Assembly (NCBI GenBank): GCA_963925035.1
Contig: CAWUSK010000010.1
Location: forward strand, 1 to 64,000
Direction: 5' to 3'
Source of the DNA: UBA4466 sp963925035
GTDB lineage: Bacteria > Bacteroidota > Bacteroidia > Flavobacteriales_D > Crocinitomicaceae
Length of the DNA: 64,000 nt
In this document: piece by piece, positions 52,446 through 61,475 of the stretch
Layout of the letters: each line of letters starts with the position of its first letter
Numbering within the stretch: position 1 is the first letter of the stretch
Notes under the pieces: generated by a model
What the model was told of the DNA's origin: nothing
Database searches by the model: none
The model's input: the letters and a program-made list of their open reading frames with translations, nothing else
Position numbers and translations under genes: made by a program

Positions 52446-53906
52446 CTAACGATTGACCGTTAGTTTAGATGGTTTTTCCATGAACCAAACCACAGAAATG
52501 TATAGTAAAATTAGTGAGTTGTGGAAAAAGAATTTCATCCATGTGAAAACATTTGCATCCATATTTACAAAATAGGCGATAAAATACAAAGTCAACGCTA
52601 AGCCAAAATACAACCCGAATTTCCTTAAATTATACTTGATTGGGTAATACTTTTGACCCAATAAATACGATGCAACCATCTGTAATCCGTAAACAATAAG
52701 TGTTGCCCAGGCTGAAGCATAAAAACCGTACAGTGGAATAAAAATCAAATTGACGGCAATCGTAATTGCCGCGCCTCCAATTGCAATGTAAGCTCCAAAT
52801 TTTGTTTGACCGCTCAACTTGTACCAAATGGATTGGTTGAAATAAATACCTAGGAAGACGTTTGCAACAAGTAGAATCGGAACAACATCTAATCCAACCC
52901 AAAAATCTTCATTACGAATGAAATATTTGAACACATCAATATTAAGCGCTACACCAATAAACACAAGGCAAACAAATGCAATAAAGTAGTTCATTATTTT
53001 TGCATACAACTTATTCCTGTTTTCATCTTTTGCATTCGCGAAAAAGAAAGGTTCTGCGGCGTAACGATAGGCCTGCAGGAAAATGGTTACAATCATCGCT
53101 AATTTATAACACGCGCTGTAAATTCCAAGCTGAGCTTCCGCTGCTTTTAAAGATAAGCCTCCTCGGTTGTACAACAATTGCTTTAGCATTACTCTGTCCA
53201 GCGTTTCATTGATTATTCCAGCAAAACCAGCTATTACAAGAGGAATTGCATACTTGAACATTTCCTTTGCGAGAACAGCGTTATATTTTAATTTTAAACC
53301 AATAAATTCCGAATACGTCCCAATTGGTTTAACCAAGGAAGAAACAAGGTTTGCAATCAGAATAAAGAAAACCCCTTCGTGAGGATGACTTTCGTTGTAG
53401 AAAAAGAAAAAGAAAATTAAATTCAATGATATGTTGACTCCAATTGCCGTGAAGTGAATGAGTGAAAATTTGAGTGCTTTGTTTTCTGATCTCAACTTCG
53501 CCATTGGCAGCGCAGAGGACGCATCAATACATACAATTATTCCAAGTAAAACGATGTATTCATTGTGGTCTGAATAAAGTAATAAATCAGCAATGTCCTG
53601 ATTAAAAAAGAGGAGAACTAAAAGAAAAAGCAGGTTAATTCCCAGAACTGTTAAAAAGCTATTTTTAAAAACTTCGTCCTTGTCCGTTTTATCATTAAAA
53701 AACTTAAAAAAGGCAGTTTCCATTCCAAATGTCAATAAGACAATAAGAAATGCTACCCACGCATACAACTCCGAAATAATTCCGTACTTATCTAAGGGTA
53801 AAAAGTAAGTGTAAAGGGGTACTAAAAAGTAATTAAGCAGTCGTCCAACAATAGTTGGCAACCCATAAATGGCTGTTTGGCCTAATAAACTTTTTACGGA
53901 ACTCAA
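52446..53906 (-). CDS. Polysaccharide biosynthesis flippase (second copy in window)
   Basis: A 486-residue protein with ~14 membrane segments. 'SLLGQTAIYGLPTIVGRLLNYFLVPLYT' type start (core 'YGLPTIVGRLLNYFLVPLYT') and 'LPLDKYGIISELYAWVAFL' are typical of the Polysacc_synt family in Bacteroidota. It probably moves a lipid-linked sugar across the inner membrane. It differs clearly from the flippase at 41.7 kb and is not a recent duplicate. It starts immediately after the stop of the enoyl-CoA hydratase gene (no gap) and precedes dut by about 90 bases. Confidence 0.88.
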   Translation of the reverse strand: MSSVKSLLGQTAIYGLPTIVGRLLNYFLVPLYTYFLPLDKYGIISELYAWVAFLIVLLTFGMETAFFKFFNDKTDKDEVFKNSFLTVLGINLLFLLVLLFFNQDIADLLLYSDHNEYIVLLGIIVCIDASSALPMAKLRSENKALKFSLIHFTAIGVNISLNLIFFFFFYNESHPHEGVFFILIANLVSSLVKPIGTYSEFIGLKLKYNAVLAKEMFKYAIPLVIAGFAGIINETLDRVMLKQLLYNRGGLSLKAAEAQLGIYSACYKLAMIVTIFLQAYRYAAEPFFFANAKDENRNKLYAKIMNYFIAFVCLVFIGVALNIDVFKYFIRNEDFWVGLDVVPILLVANVFLGIYFNQSIWYKLSGQTKFGAYIAIGGAAITIAVNLIFIPLYGFYASAWATLIVYGLQMVASYLLGQKYYPIKYNLRKFGLYFGLALTLYFIAYFVNMDANVFTWMKFFFHNSLILLYISVVWFMEKPSKLTVNR

Positions 53907-54683
53907 TTAGTTTCTAAAATTAGGTTTTCTTTTCTCCATGAATGCAGTTGTTCCCTCCGTGAAGTCTGCTGTTCCGAAGCATTTTCCAAATTCTTCAATT
54001 TCAACATCAAATCCGTTCACGCCATCTTTGAAATTGGCATTCACCGAACGAATTGCAGATGCAACTGCAGTCGCTGAATTATTCAATATTTTTCCTGCAA
54101 TTTCTTCTGCTTTTTCAAGTAGATTTTCAAGTGCAACAACGTGATTTACCAAGCCCCAAGTTAATGCTTCATCTGCCTTAATCATTCCAGCAGTACATAC
54201 CATTTCGTTTGCTTTTCCGCGGCCAACCAATTGCGTTAATCGCTGAGTTCCTCCATAACCAGGAATAACTCCCAAACCAACCTCTGGCAAGCCCATTCGT
54301 GCCGTTTCTGAAGCAATGCGGATATGAGAAGCCATTGCCAATTCTAATCCTCCACCTAAAGCAAAGCCGTTTAAAGCTGCAATTACAGGCTTTTTCAGAT
54401 TCTCTATGAAGTTGAACAATGTTTCTTGCCCCTGTTGTGCTAGTTCACCACCTTGCGAGATGGAAAAATGTGCAAATTCTTTAATGTCAGCTCCAGCCAC
54501 AAATGCCTTGTCTCCGGAACCAGTCAAAATAACCACACCAACTTGACTGTCTTCGTTCGCTGAAGAAAGTGCTTCGTGTAATTCTTGAATCGTTTCTTTA
54601 TTTAACGCATTCATTTGTTCCGGACGGTTAATTGTAATAATCTCGATTTGTCCTTTTCGTTCTGTTAAAATAGAATTGTACAT
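53907..54683 (-). CDS. Enoyl-CoA hydratase/isomerase family protein
   Basis: A 258-residue crotonase. The oxyanion hole is seen in 'FVAGADIKEF' (Ala63-Gly64-Ala65-Asp66) and 'GFALGGGLELAMAS', and the two catalytic glutamates are Glu114 and Glu134 ('GLPEVGLGVIPGYGG'), 20 residues apart as in true hydratases. It should hydrate 2-enoyl-CoA esters in fatty-acid or related acyl-CoA breakdown. No other beta-oxidation gene is nearby. Its stop abuts the start of the flippase gene. A TAACTTTA near -7 box lies at 54703-54710. Confidence 0.93.
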   Translation of the reverse strand: MYNSILTERKGQIEIITINRPEQMNALNKETIQELHEALSSANEDSQVGVVILTGSGDKAFVAGADIKEFAHFSISQGGELAQQGQETLFNFIENLKKPVIAALNGFALGGGLELAMASHIRIASETARMGLPEVGLGVIPGYGGTQRLTQLVGRGKANEMVCTAGMIKADEALTWGLVNHVVALENLLEKAEEIAGKILNNSATAVASAIRSVNANFKDGVNGFDVEIEEFGKCFGTADFTEGTTAFMEKRKPNFRN

Positions 54684-54734
54684 ATAGAAAATTTTGTTCT
54701 TGTAAAGTTAAATTATTCGATGGGAATGATTGAA

Positions 54735-55268
54735 TTATTTTTGACGCAATCTTTTGTAGAGTTTAATTCCCATCATTAAACCAATGGCAACAGCGAAAAA
54801 TCCAACTGTTCCTTTGATCCAATTCATGCTGTCTTTTAATGTCACAATAAATACAATTGCTACTAATGCCAATGTAGCGACTTCGTTCCAAATTCTTAAA
54901 CCGTTCGATTTCCAATTGAACTTATTCTTCTTTAAATCAAATAGAATTTTTTGACAGACAAAATGGTAAAAGAGCAACAACGCTACAAACGATAATTTCA
55001 CTTGCATCCATGGAGCGTCAAGGTAAGCTGGAACTAAAATGATCATCCACGTTCCAAAAATTACCGTTAAAATCATCGCCGGAGTTGTAATTATCCACCA
55101 CAATTTACCTTGCATTATCTTGTACTGTTCCGATAAAATAGAACGGTCTGGTTCTCCCTTGCGTTGGGCTTCCGTGTGATAAATAAATAAGCGGACAATG
55201 TAAAATAAACCCGCAAACCAACTCACGACGAAAATTATGTGTAATGCTTTTACCGTACTCAAATCCAT
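54735..55268 (-). CDS. hemJ: HemJ-type protoporphyrinogen IX oxidase (CopD family)
   Basis: A 177-residue inner-membrane protein with four or five membrane segments. Conserved His10 in 'KALHIIFVVSWFAGLFYIVR' style sequence (core 'LHIIFVVSWFAGLFY') and the 'GKLWWIITTPAMILT' and 'APWMQVKLSFVALLLFYH' segments are the HemJ pattern. HemJ oxidises protoporphyrinogen IX to protoporphyrin IX in heme synthesis in bacteria that lack HemG/HemY. It is divergent from lysS and separated by 51 bases from the enoyl-CoA hydratase gene downstream. Confidence 0.88.
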   Translation of the reverse strand: MDLSTVKALHIIFVVSWFAGLFYIVRLFIYHTEAQRKGEPDRSILSEQYKIMQGKLWWIITTPAMILTVIFGTWMIILVPAYLDAPWMQVKLSFVALLLFYHFVCQKILFDLKKNKFNWKSNGLRIWNEVATLALVAIVFIVTLKDSMNWIKGTVGFFAVAIGLMMGIKLYKRLRQK

Positions 55269-55386
55269 GCTGTAAAATTACTAAATACGGATTACAAAAA
55301 GCCGATAACAAATTACTAATTACACATTGTAAATTGCAAACTCTATTCTTATCTGTGATTTGCAATTCGAAATGTGCAATAATCGC

Positions 55387-55394
55387 TATCTTTG
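55387..55394 (+). promoter_or_regulatory. -7 promoter box of lysS
   Basis: TATCTTTG is an exact TAnnTTTG match, 19 bases before the lysS ATG at 55414. The nearest upstream TTG is 24 bases away, a little far for the -33 box. The divergent spacer also has AT-rich direct repeats (ATTACAAATTACTAATTAC-like) and no gene. Confidence 0.6.
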
Positions 55395-55413
55395 TTGTCT
55401 TAAATTTTAATAA

Positions 55414-57123
55414 ATGAGCATCGAACTTTCAGATCAAGAGATTCAACGAAGAGAAAAGTTGACAAGACTGCGTGACATAGGAATCAATCCTTATCCAGCA
55501 GCATTATATCCAGTAACAGATTATTCGACTGAAATTAAACATGACTTCCAAGAAGGGAAAGAAGTTTGTATCGCAGGACGGATGATGTCTCAAAGAGATA
55601 TGGGAAAGGCTTCATTTGCTGAAATTCAAGATTCAAAAGGAAGAATTCAAGTATACGTTAACCGCGATGAAATCTGTCCTGGAGAAGACAAAACTATTTA
55701 CAATACTGTTTTCAAAAAATTACTGGATTTAGGTGATTTCGTTGGAATCAAAGGAATCGTTTTCAAAACTCAAGTAGGTGAAACGTCCATCAAAGTTTCG
55801 GAACTTACCTTGTTGAGTAAATCATTGAAGCCTTTGCCCCTTCCAAAAACAGATGCGGATGGAAAAGTTCACGATGCTTTCACAGATCCTGAAATGCGTT
55901 ACAGACAGCGTTATGCTGACTTGGTGGTAAATCCACAAGTAAAAGAAATTTTCATTAAGCGAACAAAGTTGTTTAGCGCTATGCGTAACTTCTTTAATGA
56001 TGCTGGATATATGGAGGTTGAGACTCCAATTTTGCAGGCAATTGCAGGCGGAGCAGCGGCTCGTCCATTTGCTACTCATCACAATGCCTTGGACATTCCA
56101 TTGTACATGAGAATTGCGAATGAATTGTATTTAAAACGATTAATTGTAGGCGGATTTGATGGTGTTTATGAGTTTTCAAAGAACTTCAGAAATGAAGGGA
56201 TGGACAGAACGCATAACCCTGAGTTTACAGCCATGGAAATCTATGTGTCCTACAAGGATTACAATTGGATGATGGAATTCACAGAGCGCTTATTAGAGCA
56301 TTGCGCGAATGAAGTGAATGGTAAATCAGATTGTGCATTTGGTGAGCATAAAATCAGTTTCAAAGCACCATACAAGCGCATAACGATGCGTGATTCTATA
56401 ATTGAATTCACTGGCTTTGACATTAAAGGGAAATCCGAAGATGAACTGAGAGTCGCTGCGAAAGGCATGGGAATCGACGTGAACGAAACAATGGGTAAAG
56501 GAAAATTAATTGATGAAATCTTTGGTGAGAAATGTGAAGGAAATTACATCCAACCAACATTTATCACTGATTATCCGAAAGAAATGTCTCCATTGTGTAA
56601 AGAGCATAGAGAAGACCCAGAGTTAACTGAACGTTTTGAGTTAATGGTTTGCGGAAAAGAAATAGCAAATGCATATTCTGAATTGAATGACCCTATTGAT
56701 CAGCGCGAGCGTTTTGAAGATCAAGTTCGTTTGGCGGAAAAAGGTGACGATGAAGCAATCGGTTTAATTGATCAAGATTTCCTGCGTTCACTTGAATACG
56801 GAATGCCTCCAACATCAGGACTTGGTATTGGAATGGATCGGTTGATTATGTTTTTAACCAATAATCCTGCGATCCAAGAAGTGTTGTTTTTCCCTCAAAT
56901 GAGACCAGAGAAATTTGGTGAGAAGAAAGGACCTGAGTTAACTGAAAATGAAAAACTCATCTTTGATATTCTTTCGAAAGAACTATCTATGGATTTAAAT
57001 GTCTTGAAAGAGCAGGCTGGACTCAGCGGAAAACAATGGGACATTGCTGTAAAAGGCTTAACAAAACATGGAGTTGCCAAAGTTCAAAAAATTGATGATC
57101 AACTTATTATCGCATTGATATAA
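55414..57123 (+). CDS. lysS: Lysyl-tRNA synthetase, class II
   Basis: Charges tRNA-Lys. The 569-residue protein has an N-terminal OB-fold anticodon-binding domain (~residues 40-150, 'EVCIAGRMMSQRDMGKASFAEIQD' type, core 'GRMMSQRDMGKASF'). The class II core follows: motif 1 near 'FFNDAGYMEVETPIL', motif 2 'FSKNFRNEGMDRTHNPEFT' and motif 3 'GLGIGMDRLIMFL'. After motif 3 about 60 residues extend beyond the length of the E. coli enzyme ('LSKELSMDLNVLKEQAGLSGKQW'-like, helical). This tail is common in Bacteroidota versions. It is monocistronic. Confidence 0.97.
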   Translation: MSIELSDQEIQRREKLTRLRDIGINPYPAALYPVTDYSTEIKHDFQEGKEVCIAGRMMSQRDMGKASFAEIQDSKGRIQVYVNRDEICPGEDKTIYNTVFKKLLDLGDFVGIKGIVFKTQVGETSIKVSELTLLSKSLKPLPLPKTDADGKVHDAFTDPEMRYRQRYADLVVNPQVKEIFIKRTKLFSAMRNFFNDAGYMEVETPILQAIAGGAAARPFATHHNALDIPLYMRIANELYLKRLIVGGFDGVYEFSKNFRNEGMDRTHNPEFTAMEIYVSYKDYNWMMEFTERLLEHCANEVNGKSDCAFGEHKISFKAPYKRITMRDSIIEFTGFDIKGKSEDELRVAAKGMGIDVNETMGKGKLIDEIFGEKCEGNYIQPTFITDYPKEMSPLCKEHREDPELTERFELMVCGKEIANAYSELNDPIDQRERFEDQVRLAEKGDDEAIGLIDQDFLRSLEYGMPPTSGLGIGMDRLIMFLTNNPAIQEVLFFPQMRPEKFGEKKGPELTENEKLIFDILSKELSMDLNVLKEQAGLSGKQWDIAVKGLTKHGVAKVQKIDDQLIIALI

Positions 57124-57157
57124 CTATTCCACGTCAATTAGGTCTTCAATATTAAAT

Positions 57158-57179
57158 CTTGCTAAATCTGTTTAGTAAG
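57158..57179. promoter_or_regulatory. Palindromic box 1 (CTTGCTAAA-TCTG-TTTAGTAAG)
   Basis: Two 9-base arms around TCTG pair with one mismatch. It is the inverse of box 2 at 57247-57266, about 70 bases further on. Together they flank the upstream region of the decayed gene at 57297. It may be an operator half of a looping pair, or a terminator-like hairpin for lysS, although no T-run follows. Confidence 0.5.
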
Positions 57180-57246
57180 GATTTTTGAAATCCCTTAATC
57201 TATATCTACCAATCCAACTTCAGTTGAATTTTATTTCATTCAATTT

Positions 57247-57266
57247 TTACTAAACAGATTTAGTAA
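57247..57266. promoter_or_regulatory. Palindromic box 2 (TTACTAAA-CAGA-TTTAGTAA)
   Basis: A perfect 8+8 palindrome with a 4-base centre, ending 3 bases before a -7 promoter box. In that place a bound protein would block RNA polymerase, so a repressor operator is the simplest reading. Confidence 0.55.
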
Positions 57267-57268
57267 GT

Positions 57269-57276
57269 TAGATTTG
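57269..57276 (+). promoter_or_regulatory. -7 promoter box of the decayed gene
   Basis: TAGATTTG matches TAnnTTTG, 20 bases before the ATG of the pseudogene at 57297 and next to palindromic box 2. Confidence 0.55.
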
Positions 57277-57296
57277 CGCCGAATTAGTATTTCAAT

Positions 57297-57672
57297 ATGA
57301 AACCACTACAACTATTGATATTCGTGCTTTTGGTTATTTCAACGAACTGTTTCGCTTGTATTTTTGATGGAAACCAAACTTCTGATGGCACATTGAAACC
57401 TACCATCGGGTATCAGACACAGACGAACGTGTCAAGCGGAAATTATTTTACCATAAATACCCTCTGAGGTAATACTTATAATTTCACTTTTTGTTCGAAT
57501 GGTGGATCTGCAGCATGGGATACTCAAATCACAGTGTTAAATGTAGCCGGAAATACATAACTTGCATACAACGATGATGCATATGGCCTGCAATCGAATA
57601 TTTCTTACACTGCTAAATCAACAGGAACAATTCAGCTTTTAATTTCTCAATACAGCTGCAATAATTTAAGGA
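57297..57672 (+). pseudogene. Decayed exported protein gene (two nonsense codons, 3' truncation)
   Basis: The ATG opens a frame with a good signal peptide ('LLIFVLLVISTNCFAC') and family-like sequence 'TSDGTLKPTIGYQTQTNVSSG'-type (core 'GTLKPTIGY'). It is then interrupted by TGA at 57465-57467 (codon 57) and TAA at 57558-57560 (codon 88). In the same frame coding sequence resumes after each stop: 'GNTYNFTFCSNGGSAAWDT' and 'LAYNDDAYGLQSNISYTA', 'TIQLLISQYSC'. The pattern resembles an extracellular domain with pairs of Cys used in Bacteroidota secreted proteins. After about 'YSCNNL' it runs into the 3' end of the convergent adhesin gene, so the original C-terminus is lost. The promoter and palindromes upstream are still intact. 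Confidence 0.85.
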
Positions 57673-60600
57673 TTAGCGTAGAACATTCACGTGTCCAACA
57701 TATGCTTTTCGTTCATCATTTCTGCTCGTTTTCACTTCTATTTTCCAAGTGTAAACTCCGTCAGGAATAATATTACCAGCATAAGTGCCATTCCAACCAA
57801 TATCATAATTGTGTGATTCCCAAACAATTTCTCCCCAACGATTGAAAATTAACATTGTAAAGTCATAAGAATCGAAACCACTATAAAAAACTGGCTTAAA
57901 GTACTCATTATAGCTATCTCCGTCTGGTGTAAATGTATTCGGAACATAGAATATTAAACTTTCCATCACATCAATTATTACGTACGCTGTATCAAAACAT
58001 AAGCCTTGATTTGAAGCTACTAACTGAATAGTGTAATTTCCTACATTATCAGCATAACTATGTGTTGGCTCTGTTAAGTTACTTCCTATACTTCCATCTC
58101 CGAAGTTCCACTGATATTCCGTCGCATTCTCGGATCCATTATTAGTAGTTAAATAACCATCTATTGATTCTAACTGCGACGGGTATGTTGAAAAAGCGGC
58201 TACAGGTTGTGCAATCACACAGATTAATGACGGATAAGTCACAGAGTTTGAACAACCATTAGTTGGATCTGTAACAGTCAAAGAAATAATATAACACCCA
58301 ACTTGGTCAAAATAATGTAAAACAGAACTACCTGCAGACGAAGAGCTTCCGTTTCCAAAATCCCAATCATAATTCATTCCAACTTGACCATTCGTTTCTT
58401 GAAAATTAACTGGTACCGATCCACATCCATATAGAGAATCGGCTACGAAATCATTTAATGGAATCACAACATCCTCAGTTATGGCAACTGTTGACGTATT
58501 AATACATCCGTTAACTGGGTTTGTAACGGTTAAGTTATAAGTCCCTGGCTGGTTTACAACTGGAGTAGCAGAACTTCCCCCAGAAACAATTCCAGGTCCC
58601 GCCCATGCATAATTCACACCAGCAGTTGAACTTGAACCATTAACAGTAATTGTTGGATAAGTACAATTTATTTCCTGAGAAATACCTGCATTGGCATATG
58701 GAATGGTAATGTCTTGAGTGATATTTACATTTGATACACTTGAACAACCATTTGCTGGATTTGTAACAGTTAACACATAAGTCCCTGGCTGGTCAATGGT
58801 TGGAGTTGCGGTAGCGCCTCCAGAAACGATGCCTGGGCCAAACCATGAAAATGAAACACCTGCAGTAGCGGATGATCCGCCCAGTGCTAAACTCGTAACA
58901 CTGCAATTTAAAATACTTGTTGGTCCAGCATTTACATCCGGAGCTGCTGCATTGGTTACTGTCGTATTCGAAGTTGATGTGCATCCATTCGCTAGGTCAG
59001 TAACAGTTAACACATAAGTTCCAGCCTGATTTACCGTTGGTGTTGCAGTTGCTCCTCCTAAAACAATTCCAGGACCTGCCCATGAGAACGCAGCGCCTGC
59101 CGTTGAGGAAGAACCATTAAGAACTCTTGTAGGATTTGTACAAGTTAATTCTTGAGGCGCACCAGCATTGGCATTTGGTGGCGTAATGTTTTGAGTGACA
59201 TTTACAGTGGAAGTCGAAGTACAACCGTTCGCAGGATCAGTTACAGTTTGTGTATATGTTCCTGGTTGATTGACCGTTGGAGTGGCTGTTGTTCCTCCTG
59301 ATACTATTCCAGGTCCTGCCCATGCGAATGCCGCACCTGCAGTTAATGACGATCCGTTTAATGCAACACTTGTTACAGTGCAGTTTAAAATTTGTGGCGT
59401 CCCTGAGTTTGCATTAGGCGATGTAATATTTTGGGTAACATTTACCGTAGCAGTTGAAGTACAACCGTTTGCAGGATCAGTGACAGTCAATGTATATGCC
59501 CCTGGTTGATTTACTGTTGGTGAAGCTGTAGCTCCTCCTGAAACAATGCCTGGTCCTGCCCATGAGAAAGTTGCTCCTCCTGTTGTCGAAGAACCATTTA
59601 ATGCAACACTTGTTACAGTACAATTTAAAATTTGAGCTGCCCCTGCGTTCGCATTCGGCGGAGTAATGTTTTGAGTAACGTTTACTGTCGCCGTTGCAGT
59701 ACATCCATTTACTGGATTAGTAACAGTTAAAGTATATGTTCCAAGAAGGTTAACTGTTGGAGTCGCAGTAGCTCCTCCCGAAACAATCCCTGGTCCTGAC
59801 CACGAGAAAGTGACACCTCCGGTAGAAGAAGAACCCGTTAAAACTCTTGTAGGGTTTGTACAAGTTAAAACTTGAGCAGCTCCAGCATTGGCATTAGGTG
59901 GAATAATATTTTGTGTAACATTAACGGTAGACGTTGCCGTACATCCATTTGCTGGATTGGTAACCATTAACATGTAAGTACCCGGTTGATTGACCGTTGG
60001 TGTTGCAGTCGCTCCTCCTGAAACAATTCCAGGACCTGCCCATGAGAACGTAGCGCCTGCCGTTGAGGAAGAACCTGTAAGAACTCTTGTAGGATTTGCA
60101 CAAGTTAATACTTGAGCCGCCCCAGCATTGGCATTTGGAGGAGTAATATTTTGAGTGACATTAACATTTGCTGTACTAGTACAACTATTAGCGGGATTGG
60201 TTACTGTAACAGTATATGATCCAATTGCGTTTACCGTCGGAGTTGCAGTTGCACCTCCTGAAACAATACCTGGTCCAGACCAATTAAAGGTTGCTCCCCC
60301 TGTTGAAGAAGAACCACTCAATCCGACTGAAGTTACAGTACAATTTAATGCCTGTGGTGCTCCAGCATTGGCATTAGGCAATGCAGGCGCAGTATAACCA
60401 CCTGATAAAGTACAGGGGGTGGCCGAGAATGAGGCCGTGACGTCACAGGCAGCTCCATTGGCGGCAAGCCCATTAATCGAATATGAAACAGGTGATGCTG
60501 GGAAAGGATAATTAAATACTTGTGATCCACCACAAGAATTAGAAACCGTTAAAGTTCCACTTGTAGGTGCGTTCGCGTATGCAACTTGGCCGGTCACATT

Positions 60601-61470
60601 ATAAGTGTTTCCTGCTAAACAATTACTTGGATTTCGTGTAATACTAGTAATAGAACAAGGATTACATGGGTTAGGCGCAGTATAATTTATTGGTCCATTT
60701 GTGCAGCCTGGATCCGCAGAGAAAAAAGTAGTTAAACTACAAGGCACACCATTTGCTGACATTCCATTAACCGTATAATTAAGCACTGCCGAAGAAGCAA
60801 ACGGAGCACTAGCAACAACGGTTTGAGTTCCATTACAATCTTGTACAATTAAGTTCCCTGACGAAGGTGCAGAGGTATAAGTTATCTGCCCAGTTACATT
60901 ATATGTATTTCCTGGGGAAATACAAGGTCCGATATTTGCTGTGAAATTACTAATCGCACATGGATAAACAATATTACAATTTGTTGAACCCGTTCCCCCC
61001 GTTTGTGTTAAGGTTACATTCTGATTGACATTTGCAAAGTTTGTAATTAGCATGATGTAAACCTGACCCGCAACAGCACCTAGTATTGATGGAGTCTCCA
61101 TATTTGTTCCAGAATAACTACAATCAACATTTCCTCCTAAAACACCACAATTTCCTTGCGCTGCAGCCAAGCTTGCAAATGGTCCCCAGATGATAAAGTC
61201 AATATCTGATGCAGCCGTTAAGCTCATATCAATGTTACCATTTGTGGCAACCTCAAGATAATACCAAGCTGGATTAGGCTGAGAACCTAAACATCCATAA
61301 TTATTTCCTGCTTCCGAAGTTGTATTTATACTTGCTGGGAAATTAGCCCCAACTTGGGTACAAATAGGTTGCATTTGAGCGCAGGTTGAACCCTGTGAAA
61401 AAGTATTAAAATGCGTCAAACTAATACTAATAAGTAATATTAATTTGTTTATAGTAGTAATTAGTTTCAT
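57673..61470 (-). CDS. Repeat-rich T9SS type B adhesin
   Basis: A 1265-residue secreted protein with a signal peptide ('LILLISISLTHFNTFSQG'). An N-terminal domain (~residues 30-165, 'QPNPAWYYLEVATNGNIDMS' type, with 'DIDFIIWGPF') resembles extracellular sugar- or ligand-binding beta sandwiches of this phylum. Two Cys-rich modules follow ('PCNPCSITSITRNPSNCL'). Eight 80-residue Ig/PKD-like repeats fill ~360-1000, each with 'GPGIVSGG', 'TPTVNQPGTY' and 'TVTNPANGC'. Two PKD domains ('YDWDFGNGSSSS', 'YQWNFGDGSIGS') lead to a type B T9SS sorting tail: 'YVPNTFTPDGDSYNEYF', 'FNRWGEIVWES', 'GHVNVLR'. It is a surface adhesin or filament. The gene lies 5 bases after the small gene at 61476-61862, forming an operon. 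Confidence 0.92.
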   Translation of the reverse strand: MKLITTINKLILLISISLTHFNTFSQGSTCAQMQPICTQVGANFPASINTTSEAGNNYGCLGSQPNPAWYYLEVATNGNIDMSLTAASDIDFIIWGPFASLAAAQGNCGVLGGNVDCSYSGTNMETPSILGAVAGQVYIMLITNFANVNQNVTLTQTGGTGSTNCNIVYPCAISNFTANIGPCISPGNTYNVTGQITYTSAPSSGNLIVQDCNGTQTVVASAPFASSAVLNYTVNGMSANGVPCSLTTFFSADPGCTNGPINYTAPNPCNPCSITSITRNPSNCLAGNTYNVTGQVAYANAPTSGTLTVSNSCGGSQVFNYPFPASPVSYSINGLAANGAACDVTASFSATPCTLSGGYTAPALPNANAGAPQALNCTVTSVGLSGSSSTGGATFNWSGPGIVSGGATATPTVNAIGSYTVTVTNPANSCTSTANVNVTQNITPPNANAGAAQVLTCANPTRVLTGSSSTAGATFSWAGPGIVSGGATATPTVNQPGTYMLMVTNPANGCTATSTVNVTQNIIPPNANAGAAQVLTCTNPTRVLTGSSSTGGVTFSWSGPGIVSGGATATPTVNLLGTYTLTVTNPVNGCTATATVNVTQNITPPNANAGAAQILNCTVTSVALNGSSTTGGATFSWAGPGIVSGGATASPTVNQPGAYTLTVTDPANGCTSTATVNVTQNITSPNANSGTPQILNCTVTSVALNGSSLTAGAAFAWAGPGIVSGGTTATPTVNQPGTYTQTVTDPANGCTSTSTVNVTQNITPPNANAGAPQELTCTNPTRVLNGSSSTAGAAFSWAGPGIVLGGATATPTVNQAGTYVLTVTDLANGCTSTSNTTVTNAAAPDVNAGPTSILNCSVTSLALGGSSATAGVSFSWFGPGIVSGGATATPTIDQPGTYVLTVTNPANGCSSVSNVNITQDITIPYANAGISQEINCTYPTITVNGSSSTAGVNYAWAGPGIVSGGSSATPVVNQPGTYNLTVTNPVNGCINTSTVAITEDVVIPLNDFVADSLYGCGSVPVNFQETNGQVGMNYDWDFGNGSSSSAGSSVLHYFDQVGCYIISLTVTDPTNGCSNSVTYPSLICVIAQPVAAFSTYPSQLESIDGYLTTNNGSENATEYQWNFGDGSIGSNLTEPTHSYADNVGNYTIQLVASNQGLCFDTAYVIIDVMESLIFYVPNTFTPDGDSYNEYFKPVFYSGFDSYDFTMLIFNRWGEIVWESHNYDIGWNGTYAGNIIPDGVYTWKIEVKTSRNDERKAYVGHVNVLR
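58480..60399 (-). repeat. Eight tandem 240-bp coding repeats
   Basis: Matching anchor bases recur at about 58574, 58814, 59051, 59291, 59531, 59771, 60011 and 60251: every step is 240 bp except one of 237. The copies starting near 59051 and 60011 are the most alike at the DNA level over 100 or more bases, which points to recombination or gene conversion within the array. The ends given are approximate. Confidence 0.88.
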
Positions 61471-61475
61471 GGGGT

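Noticed and set aside
57158..57266. Complete mobile element bounded by the inverted boxes
   Set aside because: The ~70 bases between them have no gene, and I see no target-site duplication; kept only as a possible operator pair or MITE-like remnant.
59270..60397. Open plus-strand frames inside the adhesin gene
   Set aside because: They recur in each repeat, lie antisense to a clear secreted protein, and result from its codon composition.
58480..60399. Regular repeats that could suggest a CRISPR array
   Set aside because: The period is 240 bp, the repeats are coding and in frame, and there are no short identical repeats with unique spacers.
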